DNA of 64,000 bases. Origin: Lacinutrix mariniflava. GTDB taxonomy: Bacteria; Bacteroidota; Bacteroidia; Flavobacteriales; Flavobacteriaceae. The translations under genes and the position numbers were made by a program. The notes below the pieces were generated by a model, which saw nothing but the letters and a program-made list of their open reading frames with translations, was not told the DNA's origin and made no database searches. Each line of letters opens with the position of its first letter. Positions within the stretch are counted from its first letter, which is position 1. The stretch is from NCBI RefSeq assembly GCF_001418015.1, contig NZ_LIQG01000017.1, forward strand, positions 124,001 through 188,000, given 5' to 3'. Below are positions 26,077 to 35,465 of the stretch, one piece after another.

Positions 26077-26949
26077 ATGAACATGAGCAAACTAACGTTA
26101 TTAGAAAATTCTTCTAAGTCAAAAAAGAGCACTACTCAAAAAGTATTTCAATTAACTCTTGGGTTTTTAATGCTTTGTTCATTTAATATAATGTCAGCAC
26201 AAAAAGAAGAAAACAAAGTTGATGCTTACGAACCTTTTAGTATTGGTGCGCATTTAAAAAACATGCATACTTGGCATGGATTTGTTGTGCATCCTGGAGC
26301 ATTGTTTGCCACTAATATAGAATACAATACAAAAAACAAGAAATTTACCTTCGGTTTTTGGGGAGGAGCAAGTTTTTCTTCTGTAGATGTAGAAAACATT
26401 AACACTGGAGAAAAAGAAAGTGCTTATTATAAGGAGTTTTCAATTTATACAAAGTATCGTTTTTCTGATAAGTTTTTTATAGAAGCTGTATCGCACAACA
26501 ATTATACTGGAGTAGAAGAAAGAGGAGATAAACTAAGCTATTGGAGTTACGATAAAACACAAGGTTATAATTTTGTAGATCTAAATTTTGGATACAATCT
26601 TACACCTAATACATTACTTTATTTTGCTACTATTATTAATGGAGGTTCTGGTGATTATGATTTTAAAGAAAATGGAGATTTAGAAAACTCATGGACTCAT
26701 TATTTTGAAGTGAGTAGTAAAGTATGGGAAAAGGACAACTCGAGTTTGTCTTTATTTGCAGGTGGCGCTTGGTCCTTTATAACAGATAAAACCTTTTATA
26801 CTGAAGGTTCAGGGAATATTATAAATGTTGGTGCTACATTTAGTAAAAAACTAGCAATTAGTAATTATAACGTGCCAGTCGATGTTACTGCCATGTGGAA
26901 TCCAGAACAAGAAAAAACAGTATTGCAGTTAGATATTACATTGTTTTAA
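26077..26949 (+). CDS. Predicted outer-membrane beta-barrel protein of hexitol operon
   Basis: This is a 290-residue exported protein. An unusually long leader of about 25 residues precedes the hydrophobic signal core, and cleavage is expected near MSAQK; the inner ATG at 26083 is an alternative start. The mature chain shows alternating strands with aromatic girdle residues (KFTFGFWGGASF, VDLNFGYNLTPNTLLYFATI, FFIEAVSHNNYTG). It probably passes or binds the polyol or sugar, given its place as first gene before the ABC importer. No recognised family can be named with confidence. Confidence 0.65.
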   Translation: MNMSKLTLLENSSKSKKSTTQKVFQLTLGFLMLCSFNIMSAQKEENKVDAYEPFSIGAHLKNMHTWHGFVVHPGALFATNIEYNTKNKKFTFGFWGGASFSSVDVENINTGEKESAYYKEFSIYTKYRFSDKFFIEAVSHNNYTGVEERGDKLSYWSYDKTQGYNFVDLNFGYNLTPNTLLYFATIINGGSGDYDFKENGDLENSWTHYFEVSSKVWEKDNSSLSLFAGGAWSFITDKTFYTEGSGNIINVGATFSKKLAISNYNVPVDVTAMWNPEQEKTVLQLDITLF

Positions 26950-27034
26950 ATAGGAAATAAAACAGTAATTGCTACTATATAACAATAAGGTATTAACTTA
27001 CCTATTAGAATAAAACCTTTAAGTAATATTTAAA

Positions 27035-28102
27035 ATGATGAAAGTAAAAAACTTAAGATTGGCCCTAAAATTAATATGTATGCCATTGTTGGCAATCTTA
27101 TTAAGTCTACTACTAAATAGCTGTGTAGAACATTTGGATGTTAATAAAGCAACGGTTAACAGTGAAGGAGATACAGGAGCTGTTTTTAAAAGTGCTATTG
27201 ATCTTACGGGCAAAAAAATAGGCTATTGCACACCATCTTTAAATGCACCGTATTATCAAGCTTTATTACAAAGTATAAAAGCTACGACTGAGAAAAATGG
27301 TATGATATTTTTATCGGCAGATGGTCAAGATGATATTACAAAACAAATAGCAGCGGTAGAGGATTTAATTACCAAAGGTGTTGATGCTTTATTGTTAAAC
27401 CCGAAAGATCCAGATGCTTTAGTTGGTATAACGAAAGTTGCAAAAGCAGCAGGAATTCCTGTATTTATTATAGATAGTTCTATAAATCCTTCGGCAGATT
27501 TTGTTACAACAATCCAATCTAATAATCTAGCAAATGGAGAGTTAGCAGGCGAGTGGTTAGTTAAAAAAATGGGAAAAACACCAATGAATATTGCTTTATT
27601 GAGTGGTAATGCAGGAAACCCAGTAGGTCGTGCACGTAAGCAAGGTTTATTACAAGGTATTACAGAAGAGCAATTACGTACCCAAGGAAAGATTGATCTT
27701 AATGTAAAAACGCAAGCATATACTGAATGGTCTTATGCTGGTGGATTAAAAGCTATGGAGGATATTTTAGTAGCGCATCCAGATATTAATGTAGTGATTA
27801 CAGAGTCTGATGTGTGCGTGTTAGGTGCTATTAAAGCTATTGCACAAGCAGGTAAAACGGATGACATTTTAATAGTTGCAGGAGCAGACGGACAAAAAGA
27901 AGCTATTAAATACATTATGGAAACCGATTTTTATGGTTGTACCGCAATGAATAGTCCAGTACAAATTGGAAAAAATGCTGTTAAATATGCAGTCGAATAT
28001 ATGAACGGAAAACGCGATTTTGATAAAAAATCGTATACAGCACCTTTATTAATTACAAAGGAAAATGCTGCTAAGTACTACAATCCTAATGCTTTATTTT
28101 AA
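27035..28102 (+). CDS. Sugar/polyol ABC transporter substrate-binding lipoprotein
   Basis: This 355-residue type I periplasmic binding protein of the ribose/galactose class has a lipobox (LLNSC, about residue 30). The mature domain includes KIGYCTPSLNAPYYQALLQSIK, KGVDALLLNPKDPDAL and VIVAGADGQ-like LIVAGADGQKEAI. It delivers the substrate to the ATPase/permease pair that follows. With mannitol dehydrogenase and fructokinase downstream, a hexitol such as mannitol or sorbitol is the inferred ligand, while D-arabitol is possible. Confidence 0.9.
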   Translation: MMKVKNLRLALKLICMPLLAILLSLLLNSCVEHLDVNKATVNSEGDTGAVFKSAIDLTGKKIGYCTPSLNAPYYQALLQSIKATTEKNGMIFLSADGQDDITKQIAAVEDLITKGVDALLLNPKDPDALVGITKVAKAAGIPVFIIDSSINPSADFVTTIQSNNLANGELAGEWLVKKMGKTPMNIALLSGNAGNPVGRARKQGLLQGITEEQLRTQGKIDLNVKTQAYTEWSYAGGLKAMEDILVAHPDINVVITESDVCVLGAIKAIAQAGKTDDILIVAGADGQKEAIKYIMETDFYGCTAMNSPVQIGKNAVKYAVEYMNGKRDFDKKSYTAPLLITKENAAKYYNPNALF

Positions 28103-28120
28103 TAGTTAATATCCATTGAT

Positions 28121-29644
28121 ATGAAAAATTCAGAAAATGAATATCGTCTTGAAATGTCTGGTATATCCAAAAGTTTTGGTGTTGTTTCAGTACTTAAAGA
28201 TGTGACTTTAAAAGTAAAGCCTGGAGAAATTCATGCTTTATTAGGTGAAAACGGAGCAGGAAAATCTACACTTATAAAAATATTAAGTGGTGTACACCAT
28301 AAAGATTCTGGTACAGTACGTTTAAATGGTGAAGAAATTAATCCAAAAAACACGCACGAAGGTCAAGTTTTAGGAATCAGTGTTGTGTATCAAGAACTGT
28401 CTTTAGTAAATGATTTATCTGTTGCCGAAAATATTTATTTACACAAATTAGGTGCGAGTAAATTTTGGATGAATTGGGACAAAATCACCAAAGATGCTCA
28501 AGAATTAATTGATTCTTTAGGATTTACAATTGATGCTTCTGCAAAAGTTAGAAATTTAAGTATTGTTCAAAAACAAGTGGTCGAAATTGCAAAAGCATTA
28601 TCTGAAGACACTAAAGTTTTAGTTTTAGATGAGCCTACAACTGTTTTTGATCCTACAGATACTAAAAAGTTGTTCGACAATCTTTTTAGATTACGAGATC
28701 AAGGAATTTCAATAATATACATTTCTCATCATTTAGATGAAATCATTAAAATAGCAGATTCTATTACAGTGCTTAGAGATGGAGTGGATACCGGAACCAT
28801 GGCTGTAAAAGATACAGATACCGATGGCATTATACGTTTAATGATTGGTCGCGAATTAAAAGATTTGTTTCCTGCAAGAAATGTGGAAATTGGAACAGAA
28901 CCTATTTTTGAAGTTAAGAACCTAACAGCAAAAGATACTATAGTTCATGATGTTTCTTTTTCAGTACGCCCAAGCGAAGTGCTTGGTATCGCTGGATTAG
29001 GAGGAAGCGGAAGAACAGAAACTGCGAAACTTATTTTTGGAGCAGACAAAAAGAAATCTGGAACTTTAATTCTAAATGGAAAAGAAATTAAAACAAAATC
29101 TCCGGTAGATGCTGCTGCACATCAAATAGGCTTTGTGTCTGAAGATAGAAAGGAAGAAGGTGTGTTTTTACCATTATCTATTAGAAGAAATGTTAGTGTA
29201 ACTAATTTTAAATCCATTTCAGGAAAACTAGGCTTTATTAATGTGGACAATGAGTATAAAAAAGTGTTGGGTTTAATTGATAAGTTAAACATAAAAACAC
29301 CAAGCTCTGAGGTTGATGTTAAAAACCTAAGTGGTGGAAATCAACAAAAAGTAGCCTTAGCCAAATGGTTAAGTATAGATAGTAAGGTCATTTTTATTGA
29401 TGAGCCAACTAGAGGAGTAGATGTTGGTGCTAAAATAGAAATCTACAACCTAATAAATGAAGTCGCTAAAAAAGGTGTTGGTGTGGTTGTAATATCATCA
29501 GATATGCCAGAAATAATGGGTATTTCGGACCGTATTCTTGTAATGCATGAAGGTACTATTTATGGCGAATTACAAAAAGAACAATTTTCAGAAGAAAACA
29601 TATTGCGTTACTCAATTGGTAAAGCATTAAAACAACACAATTAA
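28121..29644 (+). CDS. Sugar ABC transporter ATPase with two ABC domains (RbsA-like)
   Basis: This 507-residue protein has two fused nucleotide-binding domains. The first has a good Walker A (LLGENGAGKSTLIK) and Walker B region LVLDEPT. The second has a degenerate Walker A (GLGGSGRTETAKL) but an intact signature LSGGNQQKVALAKWL and VIFIDEPTRGVDVG, typical for RbsA/MglA/AraG. It powers the importer together with the adjacent permease. Confidence 0.95.
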   Translation: MKNSENEYRLEMSGISKSFGVVSVLKDVTLKVKPGEIHALLGENGAGKSTLIKILSGVHHKDSGTVRLNGEEINPKNTHEGQVLGISVVYQELSLVNDLSVAENIYLHKLGASKFWMNWDKITKDAQELIDSLGFTIDASAKVRNLSIVQKQVVEIAKALSEDTKVLVLDEPTTVFDPTDTKKLFDNLFRLRDQGISIIYISHHLDEIIKIADSITVLRDGVDTGTMAVKDTDTDGIIRLMIGRELKDLFPARNVEIGTEPIFEVKNLTAKDTIVHDVSFSVRPSEVLGIAGLGGSGRTETAKLIFGADKKKSGTLILNGKEIKTKSPVDAAAHQIGFVSEDRKEEGVFLPLSIRRNVSVTNFKSISGKLGFINVDNEYKKVLGLIDKLNIKTPSSEVDVKNLSGGNQQKVALAKWLSIDSKVIFIDEPTRGVDVGAKIEIYNLINEVAKKGVGVVVISSDMPEIMGISDRILVMHEGTIYGELQKEQFSEENILRYSIGKALKQHN

Positions 29645-29662
29645 TATTAAAAATTTCACGTT

Positions 29663-30631
29663 ATGGCTTTAACATTAAAACAACAACTTAGCAGCCCAGG
29701 TGGTATTCTTAAGTTTTTAGTAAAGTATAATACTATATTTATTTTTATTTTACTGGTTATCTTTTCAGCATTAATATCCGATGTGTTTTTCACTTCAGTA
29801 AACCTTTCAAATTTATTAAAACAAGTTTCAGGTATAGGTATTATTAGTATTGGTATGCTGCTTGTAATTTTAACAGGAGGAATCGATCTATCGGTAGGTT
29901 CCATGGTAGCTTTGCTAGCGGTTACGTTCGCAATTCTAATAAACTTAGTCATATTACCATTGGCTATTGTGCTTACTATTGCTATTGGTTTTGGCTTAGG
30001 TAGTGTTTCTGGTTACCTCGTCGCTTATCAAAAAATGGCACCATTTGTCGCAACATTAGCATTAATGACTATTGCTAGAGGTTTAGGTTTTATATACGCA
30101 AAAGGATCTCCGGTAACGTTTAAAACTGCTGGCGGTGTGTTTATGTCAAACTTCGCAAATAACTCCACTTTAGGGATTCCTAATATTGCTATTGTATTTT
30201 TTATAATTGTAATCGCAACCATGGTTATGCTACGTTATAATGTGTTTGGAAGATTAATTATAGCTATTGGTAGTAATGAAGAAGCCTCACGATTATCAGG
30301 AATAAAAGTTAATAAATACAAGTTTTTAGTGTATGCTATTTCTGGAGCTTTGGCTGCTACTGCGGCTATAATTGTAGCGTCTAGAACTAATTTAGGATCA
30401 CCAAACATGGGAATGTCTTGGGAGCTAGATGCCATTGCGGCCGTTGTTATTGGTGGTGCTAGTCTAAATGGAGGTAGAGGAACAGCAATAAACACATTAA
30501 TGGGCGTTCTTATTTTAGGATTAATAGGAAACATATTAAACTTATTAAATGTACCGTCATATCCACAACAAGTAGTAAAAGGAGCTATTATCATATTTGC
30601 CGTATTACTTCAAAGATTTGAAAGCAAATAA
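29663..30631 (+). CDS. Sugar ABC transporter permease (RbsC-like)
   Basis: This 322-residue inner-membrane protein has about 8-10 helices and the family block ILTGGIDLSVGSMVALLAVT. The C-terminal segment AVVIGGASLNGGRGT is also characteristic. Only one permease gene is present, so it presumably homodimerises as in the ribose system. Confidence 0.95.
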   Translation: MALTLKQQLSSPGGILKFLVKYNTIFIFILLVIFSALISDVFFTSVNLSNLLKQVSGIGIISIGMLLVILTGGIDLSVGSMVALLAVTFAILINLVILPLAIVLTIAIGFGLGSVSGYLVAYQKMAPFVATLALMTIARGLGFIYAKGSPVTFKTAGGVFMSNFANNSTLGIPNIAIVFFIIVIATMVMLRYNVFGRLIIAIGSNEEASRLSGIKVNKYKFLVYAISGALAATAAIIVASRTNLGSPNMGMSWELDAIAAVVIGGASLNGGRGTAINTLMGVLILGLIGNILNLLNVPSYPQQVVKGAIIIFAVLLQRFESK

Positions 30632-30644
30632 TTAAATTATTAAG

Positions 30645-32141
30645 ATGAAAAATTACAAATTAAATTCTGAAAATCTTTCTAGTATTTCTGAAAGAATTAC
30701 AATACCTCAATACGATAGAACTAAAATTAAAACAGGTATTGTACATGTTGGTATTGGTGGTTTTCATAGATCGCACGAAGCTTTTTATACAGATCAATTA
30801 TTGCACGATCAATCTATTACAGATTGGGGAATTTGTGGTATTGCATTATTAAATTTTGATACCAGAATTTATAATACATTAAAAGAGCAAAATGGCCTTT
30901 ATACTTTAATTGTTAAAGAACTAGATGGTACACATACTAATCGTGTTATTGGTTCTGTAGTAGAGTATTTGTATGCTCCAGAAAATCCAACTGCTGTTGT
31001 CGAAAAAATGGCAAGTCCTGAAGTTAAAATTATATCATTAACCATTACAGAAGGTGGTTATAATTACAATGAGGCTACAAAAGCATTCGATTTTGGTAAC
31101 TCTTTAATTCAACATGATTTAGATTATCCTGAAGCACCAAAAACGATTTTTGGTTATTTAACACAAGCGTTAAAATTAAGAAAAGAACGTGGTTTAAATG
31201 GTGTAACTATCCAATCTTGCGATAATATTCAGGGCAATGGACACATGACTAAAACAATGTTACTTAGTTATGTTGGTAAAGCAGAACCTAGTTTAATGGC
31301 ATGGATAGAATCTAATGTGTCTTTTCCAAATGCAATGGTAGACAGAATTACACCAGCAACAGCACCTAACGATATATTAAATTTAATTAAAACTACGGGA
31401 GTACATGATGCTTGGCCAGTAGTTTGCGAACCATTTAAACAATGGGTTATTGAAGACGATTTTATTGCAGGAAGACCGGCTTGGGAAACTGTTGGAGCTC
31501 AATTTGTTGAAAATGTAGAACCTTACGAAAAAATGAAGCTTAGTCTATTAAATGCAGGGCATTCTGTATTAGGTATTCTTGGAGCATTAGTAGGATATTC
31601 TACCATAGATGAAGCCGTTAATAATCCTAATATAAGTGCTTTTTTAAATAACTATATGGATACTGAAGTTACACCAACTTTAGGCGATTTAGATAGTATT
31701 AACTTAAAGGAGTACAAGCATTCTTTATTAGAAAGATTTGGAAACATAAACATTAAAGACCAAATAGATCGTATTTGTTCAGAGAGTTCTGCTAAGTTCC
31801 CAATTTTTGTTTTACCAACTGTTAATGCACAATTAATAGGTAATGGTACTGTAGAATTAGCTGCTTTTATAGTTGCTGCTTGGGCAATTTATAGTTTAGG
31901 AAACGATGAAAACGGTAAGTCTTTAATAATTAAAGATGCTATGGAATTGCAATTAAATGAAAAAGCAAAAATGGCAGTAAATAATCCAAAAGTATTTTTA
32001 GAAATAGAATCTATTTTTGGTCAACTTAAAAACGATAAAACTTTTGTAGCGGCATATACCAATGCATACAAAAATATTGTTGCCAATGGAGTTGAAAAAT
32101 CTGTAATGGATATTAATAGTAATGTTTTAAACGAAATTTAA
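30645..32141 (+). CDS. Mannitol dehydrogenase-family polyol 2-dehydrogenase
   Basis: This 498-residue long-chain polyol dehydrogenase oxidises a hexitol or pentitol to the 2-ketose with NAD+. The Rossmann start reads VHVGIGGFHRSHEAFYTD, and the catalytic block KLSLLNAGHSVLG (about residues 297-309) carries the Lys, Asn and His of the family. The 1-bp spacing to the kinase gene means that the product is probably fructose, phosphorylated at once. Confidence 0.93.
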   Translation: MKNYKLNSENLSSISERITIPQYDRTKIKTGIVHVGIGGFHRSHEAFYTDQLLHDQSITDWGICGIALLNFDTRIYNTLKEQNGLYTLIVKELDGTHTNRVIGSVVEYLYAPENPTAVVEKMASPEVKIISLTITEGGYNYNEATKAFDFGNSLIQHDLDYPEAPKTIFGYLTQALKLRKERGLNGVTIQSCDNIQGNGHMTKTMLLSYVGKAEPSLMAWIESNVSFPNAMVDRITPATAPNDILNLIKTTGVHDAWPVVCEPFKQWVIEDDFIAGRPAWETVGAQFVENVEPYEKMKLSLLNAGHSVLGILGALVGYSTIDEAVNNPNISAFLNNYMDTEVTPTLGDLDSINLKEYKHSLLERFGNINIKDQIDRICSESSAKFPIFVLPTVNAQLIGNGTVELAAFIVAAWAIYSLGNDENGKSLIIKDAMELQLNEKAKMAVNNPKVFLEIESIFGQLKNDKTFVAAYTNAYKNIVANGVEKSVMDINSNVLNEI

Positions 32142-33023
32142 ATGAAAAATATAGTTTGCTTTGGCGAAGTACTATGGGATGTTTTTCCAACACATAAAAA
32201 AATAGGAGGTGCGCCTCTAAACGTTGCTTTAAGGTTACAATCATTAAACAACAATGTCTCTATTATTAGTAGCATAGGAAATGACAAAAAAGGAAAGAAA
32301 ATAGAAGCATATATTGAAGATCATGGTGTAAATATTGATAATTTACAAGTTGATGAAAAATTTAAAACAGGAAAAGTAAAAGTCATGCTTAATCAAAAAG
32401 GATCGGCTTCTTATGATATTAAATTTCCTCGTGCATGGGATAATATTCAAATAAATGAGAATACTAAAAAAGCAACAAATCAAGCAGATGCTTTTATCTA
32501 CGGAAGTTTAGTAGCAAGAGACGATACTTCAAGAGATACTTTATATGAACTTTTAAAACTAGCAAAATATAAAATATTCGATGTTAATTTAAGAGAGCCA
32601 TATTATACTATAGATGTTTTAAATCACTTAATGAATGAGGCAAATTTCATTAAATTTAATGATGATGAGATTTTCGAAATAGGAGGAATGGTAAATTCTA
32701 AAACACATTCTTTAGAACAAAACATGAAGTTTATTGCAGAGCAAACCAAAACCGAAACTATTTGTGTTACAAAAGGAAGGCACGGAGCTATTTTACTGTA
32801 TAACGATACTTACTATTATAATAGTGGTTATCAAATTGAAGTTGTAGATACTGTTGGTGCCGGAGATTCGTTTTTAGCAACATTAATTAGTAAATTAATT
32901 AATGGTGATGATCCACAAGAAGCCATAAATTTCGCATGTGCTATTGGTGCTTTAGTTGCAGGCAGTGAAGGTGCAAACCCAGAAATAAAAACAGAAGACA
33001 TTAATAATTTTATTTTTCCCTAG
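32142..33023 (+). CDS. PfkB-family sugar kinase, probable fructokinase
   Basis: This 293-residue ribokinase-fold kinase has the start CFGEVLWDVFPTHKKIGGAPLNVA, usual for fructokinases, and the catalytic-base block VDTVGAGDSFLATL near the C-terminus. It directly follows the mannitol dehydrogenase gene, so fructose to fructose 6-phosphate is the likely step. That would complete the path from imported hexitol to glycolysis. Confidence 0.9.
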   Translation: MKNIVCFGEVLWDVFPTHKKIGGAPLNVALRLQSLNNNVSIISSIGNDKKGKKIEAYIEDHGVNIDNLQVDEKFKTGKVKVMLNQKGSASYDIKFPRAWDNIQINENTKKATNQADAFIYGSLVARDDTSRDTLYELLKLAKYKIFDVNLREPYYTIDVLNHLMNEANFIKFNDDEIFEIGGMVNSKTHSLEQNMKFIAEQTKTETICVTKGRHGAILLYNDTYYYNSGYQIEVVDTVGAGDSFLATLISKLINGDDPQEAINFACAIGALVAGSEGANPEIKTEDINNFIFP

Positions 33024-33063
33024 CTAATTTTAGCATTTAATTAAACTGATTGATAGCGGTTTT

Positions 33064-33095
33064 AAGGCTTTGTGTTGTGCATAAAGCCTTTTTTA
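33064..33095. terminator. Terminator of hexitol operon
   Basis: An 8-bp stem AAGGCTTT/AAAGCCTT with an 11-nt loop is followed by a T run. It lies about 40 bp after the kinase stop. Confidence 0.75.
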
Positions 33096-33150
33096 TGTGT
33101 AATAGATAAAGAGATTTAAATGAATACAATCTGTATTTAGCAGAAATAAG

Positions 33151-33181
33151 AAAAGGTTGTCCAATTTGGACAACCTTTTTT
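33151..33181. terminator. Bidirectional terminator between kinase and DJ-1-like gene
   Basis: A perfect 12-bp stem AAAAGGTTGTCC/GGACAACCTTTT with a 5-nt loop ends in a T run. It lies about 20 bp from the 3' end of the minus-strand DJ-1-like gene. Confidence 0.85.
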
Positions 33182-33201
33182 ACTAGTATATAAATTGAAG
33201 C

Positions 33202-33879
33202 TTATTTTAAGCTTGCTAATAACTTTTCTGCAACTAACTCAGAAGATGCTGGATTTTGGCCAGTAATTAAATTACCATCTTGAATAGCGTAAGCTGCCCA
33301 GTCTTCTTTTTTAGAATAAACACCACCGTTTTTAGCTAACATATCTTCAACTAAAAATGGTACAACATCTGTTAATCCAACAGCTGCTTCTTCAGTATTT
33401 GTAAATCCTGTTACTTTTTTACCATTTACTAATGGTTTTCCATCCGTTCCTTTTACATCTTTTAATGCTGCAGGCGCGTGACATACAAATGCAACTGGCT
33501 TTTCTTGAGAGTTAAATTTCTCGATTAACGCAATAGAAGTTTCATCGTTTGCTAAATCCCATAATGGTCCGTGACCTCCTGGGTAAAATACAGCATCAAA
33601 ATCGTCAGCATTAATATCTGATAATTTATTAGTGTTTGCAATTTTAGCTTTTGCAGCATCGTCTTTATTAAAACGATCTGTAGCTTCTGTAGCAGCATCC
33701 GGAGAATCACTACTTGGATCTATTGGTGCAGCACCTCCTTTTGGAGTAGCGATAGTAATTTCAGCACCTTTGTCTAATAATGAGTAATATGGGCTAGCAA
33801 ATTCTTCAACCCAAAATCCTGTTTTCTTTCCTGTGTCTCCTAATTTATCGTGAGATGTTAATACAAATAATACTTTCAT
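33202..33879 (-). CDS. DJ-1/PfpI-family (type 1 glutamine amidotransferase-like) protein
   Basis: This 225-residue protein is similar to Hsp31/glyoxalase III-like members of the DJ-1/PfpI family. The nucleophile elbow is VAFVCHAPAAL with the active cysteine, and the FYPGGHGPLWDL block carries the partner residues. Such proteins act on methylglyoxal or as chaperones. The start codon overlaps the stop of a 43-residue lipoprotein-leader ORF (ATGA). This raises the possibility that the protein was, or still is, exported (see that entry). Aldehyde-reducing genes lie upstream on the same strand. Confidence 0.9.
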   Translation of the reverse strand: MKVLFVLTSHDKLGDTGKKTGFWVEEFASPYYSLLDKGAEITIATPKGGAAPIDPSSDSPDAATEATDRFNKDDAAKAKIANTNKLSDINADDFDAVFYPGGHGPLWDLANDETSIALIEKFNSQEKPVAFVCHAPAALKDVKGTDGKPLVNGKKVTGFTNTEEAAVGLTDVVPFLVEDMLAKNGGVYSKKEDWAAYAIQDGNLITGQNPASSELVAEKLLASLK

Positions 33880-34007
33880 AGTTTTTTCTTTTTTTGTTCT
33901 GTTTTAACTTCTGAAACTTTTTCAGAGGTTGTTTTATTTGTTTTGTTGTTACAGCTTGAAGCTGTTACTATTGTTAGCGTTAATGCTAATGTTTTTATTA
34001 AATTCAT
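33876..34007 (-). CDS. Small lipoprotein ORF overlapping DJ-1-like gene
   Basis: This 43-codon ORF starts at 34007. It encodes a signal peptide with a lipobox (TASSC, C19), then a polar tail rich in K, T and E that ends KKKKL. Its TGA overlaps the ATG of the DJ-1-like gene (ATGA). Seven consecutive A bases just before the junction could allow a frameshift. In the other frame the lipoprotein leader would run straight into MKVLFVLTS of the DJ-1-like protein. It may be a true small lipoprotein, or the detached leader of a lipoprotein DJ-1. Homologs were not checked. Confidence 0.6.
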   Translation of the reverse strand: MNLIKTLALTLTIVTASSCNNKTNKTTSEKVSEVKTEQKKKKL

Positions 34008-34040
34008 TTAAATATTGGTCAATTGTTTTTGACTAATTAT

Positions 34041-34110
34041 GCCATTTTGAGCACAGTTGAAAACCTTAACACTTATGCTTCGATAGCATATCGACTGTGC
34101 CCAATCTGAC
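34041..34110. repeat. REP-like palindrome A
   Basis: GCCATTTTGAGCACAGTTGA (34041-34060) pairs imperfectly with TCGACTGTGCCCAATCTGAC (34091-34110), about 15 of 20 positions. A second related palindrome lies 40 bp away. It is noncoding and between two minus-strand genes. Confidence 0.6.
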
Positions 34111-34149
34111 AATTAATGTAATATATTCTTTTTAACTTTAAATACTTTT

Positions 34150-34219
34150 GTCATTTTGAGTGCAGCCGAAGACCCTTAAAATTTTGCCATTATAGCAGTT
34201 CAACCACACCCATTGTGAC
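34150..34219. repeat. REP-like palindrome B
   Basis: GTCATTTTGAGTGCAGCCGA (34150-34169) pairs imperfectly with the tail ending CCCATTGTGAC (34219). It resembles palindrome A and, more loosely, the GTCACTTCGAGTG arms at the window start. It may also serve as a weak 3' hairpin for the YqhD-like gene region boundary. Confidence 0.5.
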
Positions 34220-34227
34220 GTTTATAT

Positions 34228-35385
34228 TTAATAAGCCATTTTTACTATTTTTTCTGCATCTTCTGGCATTAAAGCTTGACGCTCTCCTAATTTCCAACCT
34301 CTTGCTTTAAAACGTTTTGCAATTTCTTCTGCAGTACCTTCGTAATCTTTAGTGTAATCAGACAGTTTAGTGTCGATACCTAACTGATGGAAAAAAGCTT
34401 CAGTTTTTTCAATTGCAGCATATGCTTTGTCTTCAGTACTACCTTCGGTAATATTCCAAATACGCTCAGCATATTGTGCTAATTTTTCTTTTTTAGCTTC
34501 AAAATTATATTTGTAATGACTTGGTGCAATTACTGCTAAAGTACGCGCGTGATCAATACCAAATAACGCTGTTAACTCATGACCCATCATGTGTACTGCC
34601 CAATCTCCAGGTACTCCTTTTTGTATTAATCCGTTTAACGCCATTGTGCAACTCCACATAAAGTTAGAGGCTGCTTGATAATCCGTTGGATCTTTTAGTA
34701 CTGTTGGAGCAACTTCTACTAAAGTTTGTAAAATACTCTCTGCAAAACGGTCTTGTAATAATGCACCAATTGGATACGTCATGTATTGTTCTAAAACGTG
34801 CGTAAAAGAATCCATTAATCCATTTGCTAATTGACGTTGTGGAATAGATGTTATAACTTGAGGATCTAATATTGAAAATTCAGGAAATAAACCAGGTCCA
34901 CCCATAGCAAGCTTTTCTTTAGTTTCTGCTCTTGTAATTACTGCACCAGAATTCATTTCAGATCCTGTTGCTGGTAATGTTAAAACAGTTCCGAAAGGCA
35001 TTCCTTTTTCAGTTCTGATACTTTTTGTTAAGATATCCCAAGGTGTATCACCGTCATATACTGCAGCAGCAGATAAAAACTTAGTTCCGTCAATTACAGA
35101 ACCACCACCAACAGCTAGTAAATACGTAATATTTTGGTCTTTTATAACTTGTAACGCTTCCATTAAAGTCGCGTACTCTGGGTTTGCAGGAATACCGCCA
35201 AACTCAACAACATCAACATTAGCCAAAGCTGTTTTTACTTGGTCGTATATCCCGTTTTTCTTAATACTTCCGCCACCGTAAAGTAATAATACTTTAGCGT
35301 CTTGAGGAATTTCTTCTTTTACTTTTTCTATCGTATCCTTTCCAAAAATAATTTTGGTTGGATTTTTAAATTCAAAATTGTTCAT
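34228..35385 (-). CDS. yqhD: Iron-containing alcohol dehydrogenase, YqhD-like
   Basis: This 385-residue NADPH-dependent aldehyde reductase is of the group III metal-dependent alcohol dehydrogenases. The NADP site GGGSVIDGTKF, TLPATGSEMN, and metal ligands in LMDSFTHVLEQY, GHELTALFGIDHARTLAV are visible. YqhD enzymes detoxify short aldehydes such as acrolein, malondialdehyde and glyoxal. It is the last clear member of the TetR-linked operon, about 80 bp after the MDR gene. Confidence 0.92.
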   Translation of the reverse strand: MNNFEFKNPTKIIFGKDTIEKVKEEIPQDAKVLLLYGGGSIKKNGIYDQVKTALANVDVVEFGGIPANPEYATLMEALQVIKDQNITYLLAVGGGSVIDGTKFLSAAAVYDGDTPWDILTKSIRTEKGMPFGTVLTLPATGSEMNSGAVITRAETKEKLAMGGPGLFPEFSILDPQVITSIPQRQLANGLMDSFTHVLEQYMTYPIGALLQDRFAESILQTLVEVAPTVLKDPTDYQAASNFMWSCTMALNGLIQKGVPGDWAVHMMGHELTALFGIDHARTLAVIAPSHYKYNFEAKKEKLAQYAERIWNITEGSTEDKAYAAIEKTEAFFHQLGIDTKLSDYTKDYEGTAEEIAKRFKARGWKLGERQALMPEDAEKIVKMAY

Positions 35386-35465
35386 CTTCTTTTCTTTTTA
35401 ATTCGTTCTTATTTCTTTTTAATATTCATCTTTAAAGTCTACTTAATGAGACAAAAGGCAGTTGT

